Source of the DNA: an uncultured Clostridia bacterium
GTDB lineage: Bacteria; Bacillota; Clostridia; Christensenellales; Borkfalkiaceae
Reading direction: 5' to 3'
DNA: 51,774 nt
NCBI GenBank assembly: GCA_937912025.1
Contig: CALDOZ010000007.1
Coordinates: 1 to 51,774, forward strand
The stretch's first letter is position 1, and each line of letters begins with the position of its first letter. Both the position numbers and the translations under genes were made by a program. Below the pieces are notes generated by a model. It saw nothing but the letters and a program-made list of their open reading frames with translations, was not told the origin of the DNA and did no database searches. Below, one piece after another: positions 50,996 through 51,774 of this stretch.

Positions 50996-51024
50996 ATAAT
51001 ACCACAAAATTTTCAAAATTGCAA
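50996..51024 (-). promoter_or_regulatory. Sigma-A promoter of lexA
   Basis: On the minus strand TTGCAA (51024-51019), a 17-nt spacer and TATTAT (51001-50996). Confidence 0.75.
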
Positions 51025-51034
51025 ACAAATGTTT
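51023..51034. promoter_or_regulatory. Candidate LexA operator
   Basis: AAACAAATGTTT is a near-palindrome resembling the Bacillota SOS box (GAAC-N4-GTTC) and overlaps the lexA -35 region. It deviates at the outer positions, and no second copy was found at recN or dinB. Confidence 0.35.
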
Positions 51035-51265
51035 AATTTTTATTTAAGTTTTTTTTCAAAAAAAGTTGCAATTCACTGATATTGAGCCACACTTTTTTTC
51101 ATTTCCTAGAGTTGCCACACCGACAAATCCCCACTCTCAATCTCTTTTTTCTCGAAAAAACGACCTTGCATCACACCGAAAACGGGAAAACAGCAAAATA
51201 ACGTTGCAACCAATTACAAAACAGCGAAATAAGCAAATACACCTTCACTTTTCAGATTTTTTAAT
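51035..51265. other. Gene-free stretch containing the probable chimeric junction
   Basis: Between the lexA promoter (ending 51034) and the Bacteroidota-type promoter at 51266 there is no supportable gene. The first ~30 bases continue the AT-rich clostridial style. From about 51076 the sequence changes to C/A-rich text ('CCACACCGACAAATCCCC') unlike any other intergenic region here. An open frame runs through it but shows no protein-like composition and no start signal. The exact join cannot be placed by eye. Confidence 0.55.
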
Positions 51266-51296
51266 ATTGCGCATCATAAAATTATTCGTAATTTTG
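51266..51296 (+). promoter_or_regulatory. Bacteroidota-type promoter
   Basis: TAATTTTG (51289-51296) matches the -7 consensus TAnnTTTG, and ATTG (51266-51269) is a near match to the -33 TTTG at 19-nt spacing. Confidence 0.55.
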
Positions 51297-51341
51297 CAAA
51301 ACAAAATTAATTATATTAACAACCTCAAATTATACAACAAA

Positions 51342-51554
51342 ATGAAGAAAGTATTTTTAACTCTTGCAGTTATGGCAACCGTCGCTTGCTTCTCCTCTTG
51401 CAGCAAAAACTGCACCTGCACCAAATGGTTGAACGGCGAAAAGAAAGGTACTGAAGAATTCAGCAAAGAGAAGCTGAAAGAAGGTCAGAAATGCTCCGAC
51501 TACAGCACCGTTATCGAAATCAACGACAAGAAGACCGGCCTCGAATGTCGCTAA
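51342..51554 (+). CDS. Small lipoprotein, Bacteroidota-like
   Basis: A 70-residue protein. The N-terminal signal 'MKKVFLTLAVMATVACFSSC' ends in a lipobox cysteine (Cys20), so it is probably an anchored lipoprotein. The mature part has three more cysteines spaced C-x-C...C plus one near the C-terminus, and a basic/acidic middle. The start has an A-rich leader and no Shine-Dalgarno, as in Bacteroidota. Codon use and GC differ sharply from the rest of the window. Function is unknown. An open frame extends upstream to 51066 but without protein character. Confidence 0.7.
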   Translation: MKKVFLTLAVMATVACFSSCSKNCTCTKWLNGEKKGTEEFSKEKLKEGQKCSDYSTVIEINDKKTGLECR

Positions 51555-51575
51555 TTTCTCTTGCCGACAATTCCA

Positions 51576-51608
51576 AAACAGCCGCCATCCAGGTGGCTGT
51601 TTCTTTTT
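51576..51608 (+). terminator. Terminator between the lipoprotein gene and trkH
   Basis: An 11-bp GC-rich stem with one G-U pair (AAACAGCCGCC with GGTGGCTGTTT), a 5-nt loop and a TTCTTTTT tail. Confidence 0.75.
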
Positions 51609-51626
51609 CGCCCAACCTCGCCGAGG

Positions 51627-51774
51627 TCACCCTCTCTTCCAGAACGCAGGGATGAAAAGCACTAGCACAGTCAAGCACTCCAGTCGACCCATAAGCATCA
51701 AGAACGAGCAGATAATCTTGCCCACCACAGTGAACCCTTCATAGCAACCAAAACCGCCACTCAGCCCCAGTCCG
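51627..51774 (-). CDS. trkH: TrkH-type potassium transporter, C-terminal fragment
   Basis: The minus strand from the window edge to a TGA at 51629-51627 encodes 48 residues ending 'FLMLMGRLECLTVLVLFIPAFWKRG'. This is the conserved last helix and tail of TrkH/KtrB-type K+ transporters ('MLxGRLExxTVLVLFxPxFW'). The N-terminal part is outside the window. High GC and wording close to Bacteroidota TrkH support a different source organism from bases 1-51035. Confidence 0.8.
   Translation of the reverse strand, partial: GLGLSGGFGCYEGFTVVGKIICSFLMLMGRLECLTVLVLFIPAFWKRG

Noticed and set aside
51066..51341. Open frame extending the lipoprotein upstream by 92 codons
   Set aside because: The translated extension has no protein-like composition. 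The lipoprotein signal peptide begins at 51344-51342's ATG (51342), and a promoter lies at 51266-51296 inside the extension.

Overview
The first ~51 kb looks like the chromosome of a low-GC, endospore-forming, anaerobic Bacillota (Clostridia-type). It carries the complete spoIIIAA-AH operon, spoIVB, spoIIM, a gerW/ytfJ homologue, the ispH-rpsA fusion typical of clostridia and a Na+-pumping decarboxylase cluster. Purine-rich Shine-Dalgarno sites and sigma-A, sigma-E and sigma-G-like promoters fit this. No tRNA, rRNA, CRISPR array or insertion sequence was recognised. The species cannot be named from sequence alone.

Layout. 1-1323: a truncated parallel beta-helix protein and a small membrane protein, both on the minus strand. 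1474-2307: a PHP phosphoesterase. 2423-6918: the spoIIIA operon (engulfment-stage channel). 7035-13244: housekeeping operon asp23-like, nusB, folD, ispA-type prenyl synthase, tlyA-type methyltransferase, NAD kinase, argR, recN. 13327-14319: spoIVB, not followed by spo0A as would be usual. 14354-19381: an accessory block with an AraC-type regulator diverging from a U32-like Fe-S protein and three tandem paralogous epoxyqueuosine-reductase-like Fe-S proteins. 19430-25616: spoIIM, a D,D-carboxypeptidase, scpAB, a DUF2953 protein, gerW, a second D,D-carboxypeptidase and rluB. 25631-28989: a coiled-coil orphan, rnhA, a TVP38-type membrane protein and dinB. 29095-30639: galT. 30808-35796: a biotin-dependent Na+-decarboxylase/transcarboxylase operon. 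35798-41151: surE, a BaiN/HI0933-type flavoprotein, cmk, plsC, ispH-rpsA. 41245-43440: a class A penicillin-binding protein (minus). 43571-50368: miaB-mutS-mutL-miaA. 50396-50977: lexA (minus).

The last ~0.5-0.7 kb does not belong to the same genome style. It has higher GC, a Bacteroidota-type promoter (TAnnTTTG), a Bacteroidota-like lipoprotein with no Shine-Dalgarno site, and the C-terminus of a TrkH potassium transporter. I read this as a chimeric join in a metagenome assembly somewhere around 51035-51265.

The best candidate for an undescribed system is the 14354-19381 block (AraC regulator, U32-like protein, three EpoQ-like iron-sulfur paralogues). Other points of interest: (i) several genes, including spoIVB and the DUF2953 gene, whose start codon sits 6-7 nt after a promoter -10 element and which may be leaderless; (ii) a Na+-pump operon with a divergent carboxyltransferase subunit and a ~100-residue insertion in its membrane subunit; (iii) regulatory hairpins that overlap promoters or ribosome-binding sites.
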